From assembly GCF_023343835.1 (NCBI RefSeq), contig NC_064437.1, positions 48,992,972 to 49,056,971 on the forward strand: a DNA stretch of 64,000 nucleotides, given 5' to 3'. The translations under genes were made by a program, and so were the position numbers. The notes below the pieces were generated by a model. It saw only the letters and a program-made list of their open reading frames with translations. It had not been told where the DNA came from and made no database searches. Position 1 is the first letter of the stretch. Each line of letters begins with the position of its first letter. The stretch is from Lagopus muta. Lineage: Eukaryota > Chordata > Aves > Galliformes > Phasianidae. Below, piece after piece: positions 11,801 through 25,100 of this stretch.

Positions 11801-14800
11801 TCTGCATTCAGAGGCTTGAAACAAATTTCTCTGTCCTTCCATGCTTCCCACTGGAACAATATTTAAATTACATGCATTTTTTATGGCTTACTTAGCAAAA
11901 CATTATTAACAAGTGCTCACCTACGAACTGGAAGGGCCCAGCCAAGTAAGGGCATGCAGGTATAACTGCATCCTTGTAGCACAAATCTGTGTACAAAGAT
12001 TTCACTCTGCAGCCTTTTAATCCTATCTCCTTCTTGGAAATGTTTGTTTTGTTTGTGCTTGCATTACTTGAGCTGTGCAATACAATGTAAGACCAGTAAA
12101 AAGCCAGCTAAATCTATGGCCCAGCTTGGGAGAAAATACCACTGCATCAGTCTTTAATTTCTCCACTGGAGCTGGGATTGCTCACACAGAAAGCTGCTGG
12201 CAGAACGGAATTCTGCAAGTGATTGTTAGCTGTAGGCTTAGCTGTGCTGGCTTGCATGCAGCTGGGGTATGGGAGTGTGTACTGTGATCGGAGAGACTGC
12301 CATGGAGACCCTGTTTCAAGGCAGCTCGTAGGGAAACTGAGGCAGTACTGAAGCCATCAGAATACAGCCCTTCCCTGATCACCCTCTTCCTGACCAAATG
12401 AGCCTCTTTAGTCAGGGATAGAAAGCAGATACTTAATTACAGTCCTGGGTTTCTTTATTATTCATCTCCTGTGCTTGCAAATAATGATATACATGAAGGC
12501 ATTAGCTAGTAATGATTTATCTAAATCATCCAGTAACAGTCAGACCAACCTTCCTGTGAGCTAAGCAGGTCAAATGTCGATGCATCTTTTTTTTCAGTCT
12601 CTCACATCGCTGCACTGCAACAGTTTCAGGGTTATTTTCCTTGTTGCTTAGAAAATATGTCTGAAGCTGTTTTGGTGGCAGAGCCAGGTACCTGAAGGCC
12701 ACCCAACTCATATCTTCCAATTATAAAAGATAGATGAAAATTCTGTGAAATTCTGAGGAAAATCTCTAAAAGGGATACATGTGGTTAACATTTAGATACA
12801 GCTTTACACACAGTCATCAAACAGCAGTACCTGGCAATTTACAGCCAGTACAGACCCTCTGTCTCAGGTATGCCTCCACCAGGCTACAGCTGAATCAGAT
12901 GTAAGTTGTCACACCTTCATGTCAGTTTGGCTTGACTGTCAGGTTCAGTGCTAACTGTTGTACAGTTCTGCACACTTCTGATGCTTCTGCTCCGTTGAGG
13001 TGTATTTCAGGGTGGTTACAGCGTCACTGAAGTTGCTGAGTGATGCTACTGAAGGAGCTCCTCTGGGCTATCCTCTCCCAAGCCAGTCATTGACCTCCCT
13101 CTTGGGAACAAGGGTGAATTCTGCTTAAAACTTCATCTTTTCTTGTTCTTTCTCTCTTATTTTTACATAACCATTACAAGATAATCTCAAGAAATGCCTT
13201 AGCATATGCATTAACTGTAAAAGAATGAAGAAGGGCCTTAGGGACACACTATTAAATCATGGCAATGAATCAATGCCTGAATAAGAAAAAGGAATCTTCA
13301 CTTCCCAGGAAATAAAAGAACCCATTTCACATTGAAGAGGGAATTGTAAAGGACTTTCATCTTGTTCATGAGGAGACCATTAGATGGCTTTTTCCCCTCA
13401 AAAGGAAGAAAATATTGCAGCCTCCAGAGGTACCAACTGGAAGCACAGGTGGGTGGCCCTCTCAAAGTCCTCCAATGGGTGGGAAGCTGTCAGACTGACT
13501 CCCAGGTAGCAGGCATGAGTTTGTATTATGTCCTTCAGCTGGAATGGCTCTGCTATCATTGCAAATGATTGAGGTGCAGTTTGTCATTGCAGAAAAGATG
13601 TTAAGCAAATGGATGGCTCTGTGCTTGAGTCATATGTTATGGCATGTACAGAAGTGTTATTTTCTGCCTCCACATCACTTGCTCAAGAACTGAGCTCTTT
13701 TGACTGCACTTGAGTGCTGTAGCAAGGTATAAGTAAGAAATCTCTCTCTTTCTGCAGCCTGAGCCAGAAAACCTTGAAAACCAAGGCCTTCACCTTTTCT
13801 TCCCTGCTCAGATGTATGCCCCTATCCCCTGGTCTGAACTGTTCTTGGCGTCTGATTTTGTCTGCGGGGATGTTAGTAGGGCAGATCTCTGTTTCTCTAG
13901 ATTGGTTCTGCATCATTCTGGATGTTGTTAACAGATCATACTAATGAGCCTTGGCCCTGCCTTAATCTTCTGTAAAGACAAAAAATAGAGATTGGCTGGA
14001 ACTGATGAATTCATTCTGGTGCAAATCTTCAGTGACGAAAATTAAACTGGGGCTTGATTTTAGTGTGCTTAGATAGTTTACAGGGTATGAAAATCATCAT
14101 TTGTTACTCAGGTGTTTGAAGATGAATAAAAACTGGGTATGTGAATTCTTGTCCTCCAGTTATGGACAGTTTCCTCACTGATTGCACCCTGGCATTCAGA
14201 GAGGCAGCCTTAGCTGCTACTCAAGGGAGCCTGTCTGTGGATAGCAAGGCTCACAGTGCAACTGGCAAGCATTGTGCCTGTCACAGGTTGCCACATGCTG
14301 ATATTCACCTCAATTCAGTGTTGTGTCTTCTCTGCTCTTCTGTTGTGTGTTTGTGTGTGTCTTCCATGATAGGTGTTTCTCAGGGATACTATTAGTTGCA
14401 CTGGATTCTGGAGACAATGTGTTGCATATTGTTTTGGGTTACCTCTCGAAACACAATCTGTGAACATCTGTGTCTCACAAAGCCTTTGGGAAGTTCTGCG
14501 TGTTTCCAGAATCAAGACTGATGTATCTGGAAGATTTCTTTAGTAACATATGATGGCTATTTCATGACGTTACATGTCATGTGGAATTCACTGGGTCACG
14601 TGGAAAAAACTGGATCACTACTTAGAATATGAACTCTAGCACCTACATATGGCTTGATTTTTTTTTTTTTTTAATTTAATAGAAAATAAGTAGATAATGC
14701 TAATCGCTGTCCAGAAGATACACCCAGAAGATAAAAAGGAAAGGAGCAGGTGAGACCATCTGTAAAATCTTGTTTTCTGCAAGCCTGTTATTTCCTGAGA

Positions 14801-17126
14801 CTGTATCCTATGTGAGTGGGTGCAGGTCAGTCTCTCCTTGCCTAGAGGGTTCAGTGGTCTGAGTGTAAACTTGAAGGTGCAGATGGTATGGTAATGCTTT
14901 TACATGTAATATCATTACAATTTTCTACTGACTAAAGTTGGGACTGTCCAGCACACTCCTTTACGAGGTAACAAGGTTCTCTCATCCATGTTTTCCCTCT
15001 TCCCTCATCTCTAGCTATTGCAGTACTGCAGTACTCTACTGCTTTGCTGTAGGGATATCTCCTTTCCTGCGCTCAGAAAGTAATAACTCAACTTTCATCC
15101 TCTAAGACTTGCTTGAGTCTAAATGAAAGGAGGTGAATAACTGTCTAATTAGCCAAAATCCTGTCAGTGCTCTATAAAAGGGCAGTACCAATACAGTGTC
15201 AGTCATCACTTTGAACTGACGAGGAGGGCTGGACTTTTCACAATCTCAAAAAGAGATACAGGTGTCAGGAACCTGAGGAGGACATGGGGGTTTTGCAGTA
15301 TGACAGTCACCTGCAGATCTGCCTGATTTTCACTATATAATGTAATGCTAAACTGCATCACCATACTGAGTTGAAGGGTTTTATACCATAAAGCTTCTTC
15401 CTTGCTCTTGCAGCAGCTTGTGATAAACTACCATGCTCTAGGAAGGGCAGTAGAAAGACACTTTTTTTGCCTTAACAGCCAAAGGTTAGGCACCTCTTCT
15501 GGGATTCAGAATATAATGGTTAGGTTCCTTGCCCTGCTACAGTTGTTTTGTTTGATCTTGAGCAAGTTAATCAGCTGAAGTTGAGTATTCGCTACTGAAG
15601 TGTAAATGAGACAGAATTCCTTCTTGTACAATGAGAGTTTCTATGGATAACTATGAGGTGTACACATACCGTTTTACTGGGGAGCTGTATAAATATCCCG
15701 GAGTATAACGACTGGTGTAGTTGCAGACAGTGGCCTTTTCCAGTCAGACATTTAATACCAAGAGATTTATTGTTTGGGTTCAGTTGCTTAACTGTCACTT
15801 GTCTCTGTTGGAAGTCATGGAAGGAGCACCATGCTCTTGCCTAGTGATTCTTATAGAGTTGTACTGTTTGTCAAGTGCAGTACCTGCCCAAGTTATGTGC
15901 CTTGCACCTTTGCCTTTTTCCATTCTTTCGGTATGTTAGTGACTCTACAAAGACAAGGGACAGGGCTCAGGTAGTGGAAGAAGTGAGCAGGGGTTGCAAG
16001 AAGGCCTCAGTTCAAGTGCAACCCTGTCTGAGAGACATCTCTTCCTTCTAGCCTAGACAGGCCTGTTGACAGGATGGGACATATAGAGGACACTGGCAAC
16101 CTAGAGAGCAGCTGGAAATATCCGTTGGGTCTTTGCCATTGAACCAGAAGGAGAAAAATAGATTTGCCATAATTCTCCATAAGTATTGCAAGGAGTCTTT
16201 GTTCCTCCCATTTTTCTTCATGGCTCAGTGCTTAAAGGTTTGCATTCTGAACAGAAGAAATAAACATTCCAGCTGAGGCCTGGAAAAGGTTCTCTCTGGA
16301 GGCAGAACACAGAGCAGGGTACGTAACACATGGTCATCAGCTGTGTATATACCTTAATTGCATTCATGCTTCTACTAGGCTGCAACAATCTTCTTTGAGC
16401 TGCAGGTCTGATGAGCCCCCAGTTCCAGATAGCAGAAACACCAGCTTCAGTAGAACTCACAGAGAGAAAATGGCTTCAGCTGTTTTTTCTTCAGAAAAAT
16501 AGAAACTATTTTGATTAGTTTGATTAGCACAAAGAAAATAATGCTCATATTTATTTTAACAGTACTTCCTCTAAAAAAATAGTTGGAGTAGATTTTTATG
16601 ATCATTTGGAATATTTACTTAGGGAAACTTCAAAACAAGACCACATTCCCTATCACAGCACCCTCAGGATATTGTTTGATGCAGGAAATAAAATGAGCAT
16701 TTTTAATTAATGCAAAACTGCCCTCTCTGAGTTAAGAACAGTAATAATAGACAGTTTTAACTACTCAAATATATATTACGTGCTACTTCTCATGGCCTGT
16801 CATGTCGCACAGTGGCAATTCAGTCTGGGATTGCACCACGTCTACCGCGCCACTCTCAGATCTAGATACTCTGGTTATAATTGCAGAAAATATCAAAATT
16901 ACCACAAATACGTTCTGGCTATAAAGGAGACAATTTGGTAGCATAGCAATTTACTATAAGTTCCAAATCCTATTCCTTCACGTACTGGTTTGAATGCCAC
17001 ATGGGGATGAGGTTTGGCTCTGGAGAGATGTTGGATTTCTTTTTACTATGACTACAGTTACTTCGGTAGCCTTCTGGATAATGCACCAGTGTCGGCTTAG
17101 GAAGTAGATGTATTTTGAGTCACCAA
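5807..17126. other. Non-coding stretch, no gene recognised
   Basis: Only short open frames without recognisable motifs occur. There is another MEF2-like site (TTAAAAATAG, 10240-10249) and several T-rich runs (for example about 14660-14672). I see no CR1 end, tRNA or processed pseudogene that I can name. It probably represents intron or upstream sequence of C10orf71. Confidence 0.45.
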
Positions 17127-17207
17127 TTCTGTTCTCAGTTATTCTACTGACGTCAGTAACATGACTCTAGATTTATACGAGTGTAACTGAGAACAGAAGT
17201 TGGCCCA
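17127..17207. mobile_element. Nested palindrome, probable ancient MITE remnant
   Basis: A perfect 15-bp inverted repeat (TTCTGTTCTCAGTTA at 17127-17141, its exact reverse complement at 17184-17198) encloses a 42-nt loop. The loop itself holds a perfect 14-bp palindrome, TACTGACGTCAGTA (17145-17158), with a CRE core. The right half resembles a widespread amniote repeat with the run GTGTAACTGAGA followed by TTGGCCC, which I associate with Chompy-like (PIF/Harbinger) MITEs of reptiles and birds. The structure is seen directly; the family name is from memory. Confidence 0.5.
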
Positions 17208-20200
17208 AAGTCAAGAACAGCGTCTCCTCTTCTCTGGCCCAGGACAAGCTTTTTGAGACACAATTGCTAGGCCAAGTTCTCAAGGTGAATGGACCCCAGT
17301 CTCCAGTGGTTGATCTTTGCAATGATCAGATGCTGGAATAGCTAAAGTCACCTTGTTCTATGCTCTTACTTCCTTTCAATGTTTGAAGACTGCACTGTAA
17401 ACTGTGCAGACCCAGTTCTCCATCTTCTTTTGGTTGTTGCAGGTATTTGTACTTCAGCAATGTAGTATCTCTTCTACCAAGAAGGTGAACACACTTTGTC
17501 TGTTCATTATGACCACAGAGTATAAATGAAAGTGATCTTGCTGGATGAGAGAAAGGAAGACTTGTGCTAAGAGCTTTTACCTTTTAACTGTCTTAATCCA
17601 GAAATTGCCTTTCCTGATCGACTGGGGAAATGTGGCTGAAGTGACACTGTCTCTCTTGGCAAGCAGCTTCTCTCCTTTCTGAGGGTGCTGTGATCCTTCC
17701 CCCAGAGCTTATGCCCTGAGTAATGGTCAGAAGAAGCAGTGCTCGTGGAGATGCCCAGGCAGCAGGACAATTCAGAGGGGAGCACTTAGCTCTAATACAG
17801 CCCAGGATGACCAACAACACATGCACTCTTGGCAGCTCTACTACCCAGTAGTCATTGATCTCTGGGTTTGGGGCTTCCTTGTGGATGGATGCATATACAA
17901 AGAGCACTACGTAAAGAAAACAGCTCACAAAGATGAAGAAAAGTAGTAAACCTTCCCTTCCCGTGCTCAGGGGGAAGCAGTGCTGATGACTTCAGGCTGC
18001 TGTGTAACTTGCAAGGGTGCTGCCAAAATGCCACTGAGATGGAAAAACATTTCAGCCAAATAGCAGCCCATGGGGGTGTGGAAGAACAAACCATGCCTTC
18101 ATGTATTGCAGCAGCAGTGATGTCACTCTATACAGCCAAGTTTGCTGGTTCACCCAGCTCCTGCCTAGTGAAAACAGTTGACATTCAGTCTGTGCCAGGC
18201 CAGGAATAGTCTCTGTAACTTAACCTCCTCATCACAACTTGCTAGACACTTAAAAGAGCCACTGAAAAAGTTCTTTTTCTTTTTAAAAGGGAAGGAGGGT
18301 TAAATTCTGATTAAACTCCTTGAAATCTGTACATTTGTGCAAAATTTTTCAGTAGCTTACATCAGATGATACCCAGTGCCTGGTATCTGACATGTTCCTC
18401 AGCATTTCCCAAGGAGTTTCGTATGTTTAGCTTTGCTTTTCACTATGCGGAAATTGAATAGATTAAATTTACATATCTGAAATTTTAGAACTGAGTAAAT
18501 ACTGAGCTAAGCATAAACACTGCATCTTACTTGCAGACTGCTATATTTGTCCAAAAAAAGTAGAGAAATATGATTTTATCAGATAACCAGACTGTGAATA
18601 GTTTCTTTCCTCAGCAGTTCAGAAGCTGCCATCATACCTATGTAAATGATAGCCAGACCAGTACAGTGCTGTTGTTTCAATCCCGTCCTTGCAGTGACCT
18701 GTATCTTGAACGTTTGAAGAGGATACATTTCCCCACTTTAAACACTACACTGCCCCAGTACTAACAGTATGGCCTGCTGAGACAAGGATCTTCACAAAGG
18801 GTTTCAGAGACAGAGACTAGCCTACTTCAGTCAGCAGCATTGAGTAGTTTTTATAACAGTGACTCCATCTAGGAAAATAATTGCTGGGATTGCTTCATGA
18901 TCCCTGTGTTTATTGTTATCCTACTCACTTTTCAGCAAATGTTCTCAGTTTACAAGGGACAAGATGTCTCTTCAGACCTCTGCCCATGAGATCTGAAAGC
19001 CAAGCTTCTTCCTAGTTCAGACATCACCACCAATAAATAGTGATAAGCATTGTGCCACTGGAATTTAGTCAACAGCTCTGTTGATGAGTGAGCCAGAACA
19101 TAATCATATGCTCCCACAGCTGTGTTGGCTTTGCACAGTTAAGAGTACCACAGAAGCCGTAAAATCATAATTTAACCTCAGAGCAAAGAGATAACTCATC
19201 ACATATCTCTGTGGTGAGGATGTTCTTCTACATCTGGCTGCAACCAAATGTGTCATTTTTCTCTTTCTTTGCTTTTACATATACATTTTTTAGCCAAAAA
19301 ACTTTAAAAAGACCATAAAAATTTCTGTTGGGTACAGGGTTGTCCTTAAGATAACAGTATTCTCAGATAAGGTGTAGATGACCATCCCAGTGAGCAAGTT
19401 CTTGCTCCTTTCTCCAGGCTTTTTTATGGCTGCTGCAGGTTTACGCAGAAGTTTCCTCAGAGGGGGCTCTTATTTCAGGAAAATCTACTGTACCTACTCC
19501 TATATCCTACTTGCCTTACCTTAGTGCCAGGCAGTTTTCCCTGTGGGAAATAAATATTGACATGCAAGGGTTAGATCCAGGGCTCTGCACAGCTAAAAGG
19601 AAGCAGCCGTCTGTGTCCAGCATAACTGAGCTTTCCTTTAGCGTCCTTTGACTTGCGTGTGGAAGCACAAAGATTCCTTTTTTTACTGCCCCTCACTACA
19701 CCATCTGTCTATGTTTCCTCTCCTTTACAACAGAGGCAGAAAAAAGGATGGGCTTTCAGGTCTCAGCATCTTTACTTCCTAGTCTAGCAGATGGACCTCT
19801 GTCTATCGCCATTGGCAGCAGATAGTCAGATGCATCTGGAGTGGAAATACACATTTTCCTCTGCAGCCCTTCTGAAAGGGTGGCACAACTGGAAGGCAGA
19901 AAGCAGCAAGGAAGAGGCCATATGGCACAACCCTCTGCTGAGGCTACCAGTGTTGAAGGTTGTGCCAGTTATTTGCTAGGAACCTGATTCCTACAAGCTA
20001 CCAAACCTTCAAGTTATCAGGTTATTATCATTGTGACTCTTTTGGTAAGAAATCCTCTAAGTCACTCCTGAAATGGTTGTAAAATGTGAATGAACAAATG
20101 AATGAATGAGTATAGCGTGTGAGAAGATCTTTATCCCATGCAAACAAACGTCTTCAATGTTTTCAAATTACAGAATTCACGTAAGATCAAAAATGCTGGA

Positions 20201-21940
20201 GATTGGAAACATCCCAATAAACTACTTCTGCCGAAGCTACCTCATTGGATTATTTTTACCTCCTCACTAAAGATGCTTGGAGATGAAACCAAATACAAGC
20301 ATGAGAGGAAGTTCCAGAGATGAGAAGCAAAATTGGCGGGTATGCACCTGTATTTCCAAAAATTACATGGAGTGATAGAAACAAAACTCAGTTTTGAAAA
20401 TCTTTGTACAGCATAAAAGGAAAAAGCTAATTTTATTTCTGGTGCTAATCTAATTTAGCTCTTCTAAGTCATTGGGATTTTATGACTGGGAGGACAAGAA
20501 TCAAGATTCACTATGATAATTTCAGTTTATAAATGCGTTGGCTGAATTTTTTAAGTAGAGAAGGAAGGTAAGGAGCATTTTCATTTGAAGAACTGTGTCT
20601 GAGTAACTCAGCTGAGAAATCGCAGTTCCTCTGGTTTTTCACATTTGCTAGTACTGAGGCCTCATAGGGAAAGATGTGCCATTTCCAGGAGTCTTACAGA
20701 TCTGAGCCAAAGTGGAGATGTGGATCTGGACAATTGGAGGAGCTGAATTCTGTATTTCATTGCTCGGTTCTACAGTGGATCCAAACTCTAGGTGAGGATG
20801 GCCTCCACCTGTATAGAATGGATAGATGGATGCTAATTTGGATGGAAACTTCGGTGTTTCAGCTCATTACAACTTAATTATGAAATTCCCCTGGGAAATG
20901 GAAATACAGATCAGACTTCCTTTAGGGAGTGGGTTTTATCTAGCTCCTAAATATGCTTCTAAACTTAATGTCACTGTAGTTAGCCAATAGCCTGCTCAAG
21001 CTGTTCAGTCTGAGAATACTTATCTGAATTGCTAAGAAAGTAAACCATGAAGGGTTTTAGAGTATACATTTCAAGCATAGCTGAAGGGTCTACTGCTTAT
21101 ATTCATTCCACCCAAGGATTCCCCCAGTCTGTCTCCAGATTGATGTAAAGATAGACCTTGATGTGGACCCTGCTTTCACACTGCAGTCAAAGATTAAAGG
21201 AAGACTGATATTTTATAATTGTGTTGAATGGGTTATCGTTCACTGCCATCAGTTCTGGAAGTGAAACCAAATGTTCCCTGCGCTCCCTTACTGGGACTTA
21301 CAGAGTCCCCTAGACGCTCCTGCCTTCTGCTGGCTAAACTGATATTAGCAGCCTCTTCGGTTTCAATACATCAACCCAACCATATCTGAATATGGGTGGC
21401 TAAAGCATATTCCCTCAGCAGTATTTTCTTGGAACACGTAATGCACAGCAAACTACTTTTTATATTATTTTTTAATGCTTTACTTACAATGCCATTCTTT
21501 TTTCTCATGCTCAGGCTGGTAATTGTCAAAGCAAACTTGACTGGTACAAAAAGGCTCACTTCTGTAGACATAGTGTGTACTGATGTACACTGACATTCTT
21601 TTTCTGAATTTACTTATTCATCCTGGCCAAAAAAAGCCAACCTCCACAGCATTTGAAAGTGTTGGAAGTAAGCAAAGGAAAGTGAAATTTGGCTCTTATG
21701 TCTTTAAGAACTCAAGTAAGGAATTGTAATGGCCTTTTTCAGTAACTAATCTATCTACTGCAAACTACCCAAATTGACTGAAATAATAATTGTTTTTCAT
21801 ACTGTCTAACATGTTCCTAGCTTTTTTTTTTTTTAAGTACATATAGCAACAAATTAGTCAGTGGCCAATCTATCTAGAAAATAGTCTTTTTCTAATAATA
21901 TTACTATATAAAAATGATAATTCATAATCTGTCTTTGCAG
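17208..21940. other. Non-coding stretch immediately upstream of the C10orf71 coding exon
   Basis: This is most likely the last part of the intron preceding the C10orf71 coding exon. It ends in TCTGTCTTTGCAG, a good 3' splice site at 21940. No coding sequence, repeat family or RNA gene was recognised in it. Confidence 0.5.
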
Positions 21941-22116
21941 AGAAGAAAGATTCCTTCACCTGTTCCATAAGATGAATCAGTATGCTGCAGCACTGACTGG
22001 AGGAATTGTTTTATATTTATAAATTGCAAACAACTGGAACTCCACAACACAGTCACCTGCCCATTCGACACCTGGTGTTAATCCTTTGGATAGTTCATTC
22101 ATGACTCCCATGAACA
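21941..22116 (+). promoter_or_regulatory. C10orf71: C10orf71 5'UTR segment with splice acceptor and two uORFs
   Basis: The exon is inferred to start at 21941, after the pyrimidine-rich acceptor GTCTTTGCAG. An upstream ORF at 21972-22022 encodes 16 residues. A second runs from 22101 to 22130 (9 residues, with an internal ATG) and overlaps the main start at 22117 in another frame. An in-frame TGA six bases before the main ATG confirms that the protein does not extend further 5' in this exon. Upstream non-coding exon(s) were not found. Confidence 0.55.
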
Positions 22117-25100
22117 ATGCAGGGAAATAAAAAACATACAGAAGGACAGAGCGACTCCTCAAGTATTGGGAGTCTCCTGGATGACACAGACCGCGAGGTG
22201 AGCAGCCTCACAGATCGGGCTTTCAAAAGTCTGTGCGTGGCAGAACTTGAAGACTCTTACAATGAACCAGATCTTGCCATTTCACCTGACTTCACTCACC
22301 AGTTCTCTGCTAAATTTCATCCAGGGGCATTAAACCATGCCATCAAATTAACAGCAAGCTGTAACAAGCTAGCAGCAAGAAACAATGAACATGCAATATG
22401 GGCTTCAACATTCCAGCAGTTACCAAAGTGTGCTCCAGAAGAGAAAAAGAGTGCCAAGAATAACACCCTTGGTACAGAAAGGAAAAAGCTGAATTTGCCA
22501 GTTCCTGGTCCAAGGAACAATAAACACGTTTCAAAAGTGTCTTCACTGATTAAGACATTTGATAAGACTGCAAATCAAGGGTCAGGAGATTCTCTGATAG
22601 CCAGCAAGCAGCCCATTAAAAATAGCTTTCAAAGATGTAAATTAAATCATGGAAATGATATGGCGTGCTGGGATAACAAAGCCATTTTAAACATCCACAA
22701 GGAACTGTCTGGATTTTCTGAGGATAGTCAAGATAGCCACCATGTCAGTGGCAAACACGAGCCACAGAAAAGACTTAATAAAATAGATATGAGTTATTGT
22801 GGTTCTGATGGTTGTTATCCTGTGCTGATTGAGATGTCAAAAGTAGCCAAGTCAAATTTTTCTCGTTCATCTAAAAATGCTTTCAAAAACAAAAATTTGA
22901 AAGTTAATGAGCCAGCAAAAAAAGGCAATTTTCTTCACAGTGAGAATAGTGCTTTTGAATCATGGAATGTCCATCATAAAAAATTGTCTGAAAAAGAGGA
23001 ATTTGTTGATCCAATAACAAAAAAGGAAAGTCTTACATACCTTGAAGAAGTGCCAGTTATTGAAGGATCTCATGCATGTGAACTTAAATTGCCACCCGTC
23101 AAGGCCACTGTTACTAAGAAGGAGAAGAAAGATTTTCAGAGGGAGCCAACTCCACCAGAAACTGCTTTTAGTATCCCCCTCCCAGCTGTATTTGTACCTC
23201 ATGGTCCCCTCCCTTCTGGAACTGATTTTCCTGCTGCTCTTCCTCCTGTACCCCCACCTAGGATCCACGTGCACCAGGATCCTCCTCAGCCACCTTCAGT
23301 CCCTCAGCCAGTTCCACTCCCAGCTCCCCCACATCCCCCAACACCGCCCACCCGTGAAGCTCCTCCTATACCACCCCTGCCGCTTCCAGATCAACTTTCC
23401 CCTCCTGACATGTCCCAGACCTCCATCTCACCCCAGTCCATGTCTCACAGGATGGCTTCCCCCTCATCTCTATCCCAGGCACCTGTTCCACCTCCACGAG
23501 GGCTCCCAGCCACCTTAACCGAAGAGAACACCACCAGTCCTCCCTGGAGGAGGCTGAGGGCTACAAAAAGGGCATCAGAGAGAAGACGAACTTCAGAGGA
23601 GTTCTCAGCCAGCAGTGAAACATGTTTATTGTCTGAAAAAGCATCTGGAGCCAAACCTGATCAGGATATGACTCCTCTGATTAAACAGGCAAACTCTCCT
23701 GGATCAGTCAGTCCCATTTTTAACATCACTGAACTCTTAACACCCATTATACCACCAAAACAGGAGATGGACCCCATGGAAAGTGAGATGATCCCTCTCA
23801 CACCTCCTCCCACTGAGAGCATGTCAGAGAGAGACGATGAAGGGAGTGTGTTTAGTGATTACAGGTCTCGGGACAGTTACAAATCAAAAGCGTCAAGTCT
23901 ATTGTTCAACTTGAAAGATGTACGTAAACGTGTTAAGACTATTTACACCCCTTCTCCTCTATTAAGAGTCTTGGAAAATAGAAATAGGGCTAGGGAAAGT
24001 ATACAGGAGAATTTGCAAGAAAAAAATAGCATGAAGATGGCAGAGAAAGATGAATTGAGTGATATAACTTCGGTGTTGTCTGAGAGTGTTCATGAAAAGA
24101 ACAATAAAACTGATTTAGCTGGACACTTCACAGACAATTACCTGACTTTGAGTTCACCCCAGACAACAGCAGACTTTTTATTTCACCAGACTGGAGACAA
24201 TTTGCAGCAAGATCATTCAACACATGAAGATCTGATTAAAAATACAAGGGGTAATGAGGACCACCCCTTGTTAGGGCATCAGTGTGAAGAGCCCAATTTA
24301 AGAAAAAGTTTGCCTTATCCAGCAATGAAACTATACAGTAGAGACAATACAGATAGAACACTTGGGCAGCCCTTGCAAAATCCCAGTTTCCAAGCTGAGG
24401 AAAAGGAGAGACAGGCTGGTAAACCAAATGAAAATGATGCTTTCAAAACACTTCCAAGCCAACTCTCACCAGCAGAGGGTGTACCTTACAGTGACATCCA
24501 AACCAACATGGCAGTCACTGGCCATGAAGCACAAGGCAAAAGAAGCCCTAGTTCTTCTGAACAGTCTTTCATCTCCACAGTAGAGCAGCCATTTCAGGAG
24601 GAGCCACTTTCACCAGAACCCCTGGTGGAGAAGGAAAGTCTTCAAGAAAGCCAGAGGACTAAAGCTGAAATGAGTGTAGAAAGTAAGAAAAGCCACAAGG
24701 AAAGAAGAAATGCAGCTGGAGAAGACAAACTGCAGTATTATGCTTGTGTCAGCTCTGGCACTGGTGCAGCAGAGAGGAAGGAGGGTACTGAGAATGAACA
24801 GAGGAGCATGATGAAAGAAAAACTAATACAAGAGAAAAAGGAAGAAGCCAATGGCATGGATTCTGCTTCTGACAGCATAAAAGACGCATCCACTCCAAGG
24901 TCTGAGGAGCCACAAACTCAACCATCTTCAAGTTCAGCCAAACCCTGTCTGTTTATGATCAAAAATAATACATTCAGGTCACCTCAGGTAATAAGAGCTG
25001 TCAAGATGCCTCTGTTTAGATCCTTTTCTCTAGATGATACAGTGAGCAGCAGTTATAAAGAAATGGAAGGTAGATTTGCACTCCCAGCTGCACACAGCAA

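Noticed and set aside
23042..23518. 158-codon plus-strand ORF in another frame within C10orf71
   Set aside because: It overlaps the proline-rich block; CCN-rich codons suppress stops in other frames, so this is a composition effect.
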